Below are positions 6,928 through 7,080 of a DNA stretch of 7,080 nucleotides, piece after piece. The stretch comes from Lachnospiraceae bacterium UBA7205 (GTDB lineage Bacteria; Bacillota; Clostridia; Lachnospirales; Lachnospiraceae): contig DKUL01000077.1 of NCBI GenBank assembly GCA_002490665.1, positions 1-7,080 of the forward strand, in the 5' to 3' direction. The first letter of the stretch is position 1, and each line of letters opens with the position of its first letter. The translations under genes were made by a program, and so were the position numbers. The notes under the pieces are model-generated. The model had not been told where the DNA came from, did no database searches, and saw nothing but the letters and a program-made list of their open reading frames with translations.

Positions 6928-7080
6928 TTATTCATAAAACCCATGTTCCTCAATCCCTTTTTCCAAAACGGTATGTATCAGTTCGTCCAGCTCCACGCCG
7001 TTAATCTCACTGACTACAATCAGCTTCGCAAGAGTATCTTTCTGTACGGATACCGTATACTGTTCCTCATCGGCACGAAG
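6928..7080 (-). CDS. C-terminal part of a small, probable ribbon-helix-helix-like protein (partial)
   Basis: Minus-strand frame open from the window edge to TAA at 6930-6928; 50 residues visible, start outside. The visible part reads EEQYTVSVQ, a likely beta strand, then KDTLAKLIVVSEING and ELDELIHTVLEKGIEEHG, two likely amphipathic helices separated by a turn. That strand-helix-helix order and spacing match the ribbon-helix-helix DNA-binding fold of CopG/Arc-like proteins and antitoxins. This is pattern inference; no family is assigned. It lies 102 bases upstream of the large gene on the same strand and could be co-transcribed with it. An alternative is a small element protein of unknown function. 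Confidence 0.6.
   Translation of the reverse strand, partial: LRADEEQYTVSVQKDTLAKLIVVSEINGVELDELIHTVLEKGIEEHGFYE

Noticed and set aside
6888..6944. 18-codon minus-strand ORF overlapping the end of the upstream small gene
   Set aside because: Too short, the RBS spacing is poor and no family is recognised; not supportable as a gene.
1..7080. CRISPR array, tRNA, rRNA, insertion-sequence ends or origin
   Set aside because: No regularly spaced repeats, tRNA-like cloverleaf, transposase motifs or terminal inverted repeats were seen on either strand.

Overview
The window looks like the interior of an integrative/conjugative or Tn1549/CTn-type element from a Firmicute, probably a gut Clostridiales/Lachnospiraceae host. 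This is inferred from the strong GGAGG ribosome binding sites, the Firmicutes-element protein families and moderate base composition. No chromosomal housekeeping gene is visible. All supported genes read on the minus strand, so transcription runs from high to low coordinates.

From the right edge, 7080-6928 holds the C-terminal 50 residues of a small protein with a ribbon-helix-helix-like pattern. A 91-base intergenic stretch follows, with a 12-bp hairpin (6847-6877) just ahead of a strong RBS (6831-6836). From 6825 to the left edge runs one very large gene for a 'polyvalent' element protein. In order it has an ArdC/LtrC-like N-terminal region, a disordered linker, three divergent copies of an unnamed module, a coiled segment, further unnamed modules, an N6-adenine-type DNA methyltransferase and the first half of an SNF2-like helicase. 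The methyltransferase-helicase fusion resembles phage P1 DarB in architecture, and a role in protecting or processing element DNA during transfer is a reasonable inference. The frame breaks at a run of seven A (minus strand, 2734-2728). Removing one base restores an open frame from there to the window edge, so the gene is either genuinely frameshifted, recoded, or affected by a homopolymer sequencing error.

The most striking feature is inside that gene. In the linker (5565-5918), the +1 frame on the same strand encodes a 117-residue protein recognisable as TnpV, a transposon-associated family. It has its own textbook RBS, an upstream promoter-like TTGCAA-17-TATAAT (5998-6026) and a downstream hairpin plus T-tract resembling an intrinsic terminator (5479-5529). 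This looks like a complete small transcription unit overprinted on the disordered linker of the large protein.

A second oddity is a perfect 31-bp direct repeat (3182-3212 and 3578-3608) with a palindromic core, lying in-frame in two linkers and encoding the same short peptide. The plus strand shows no credible gene.
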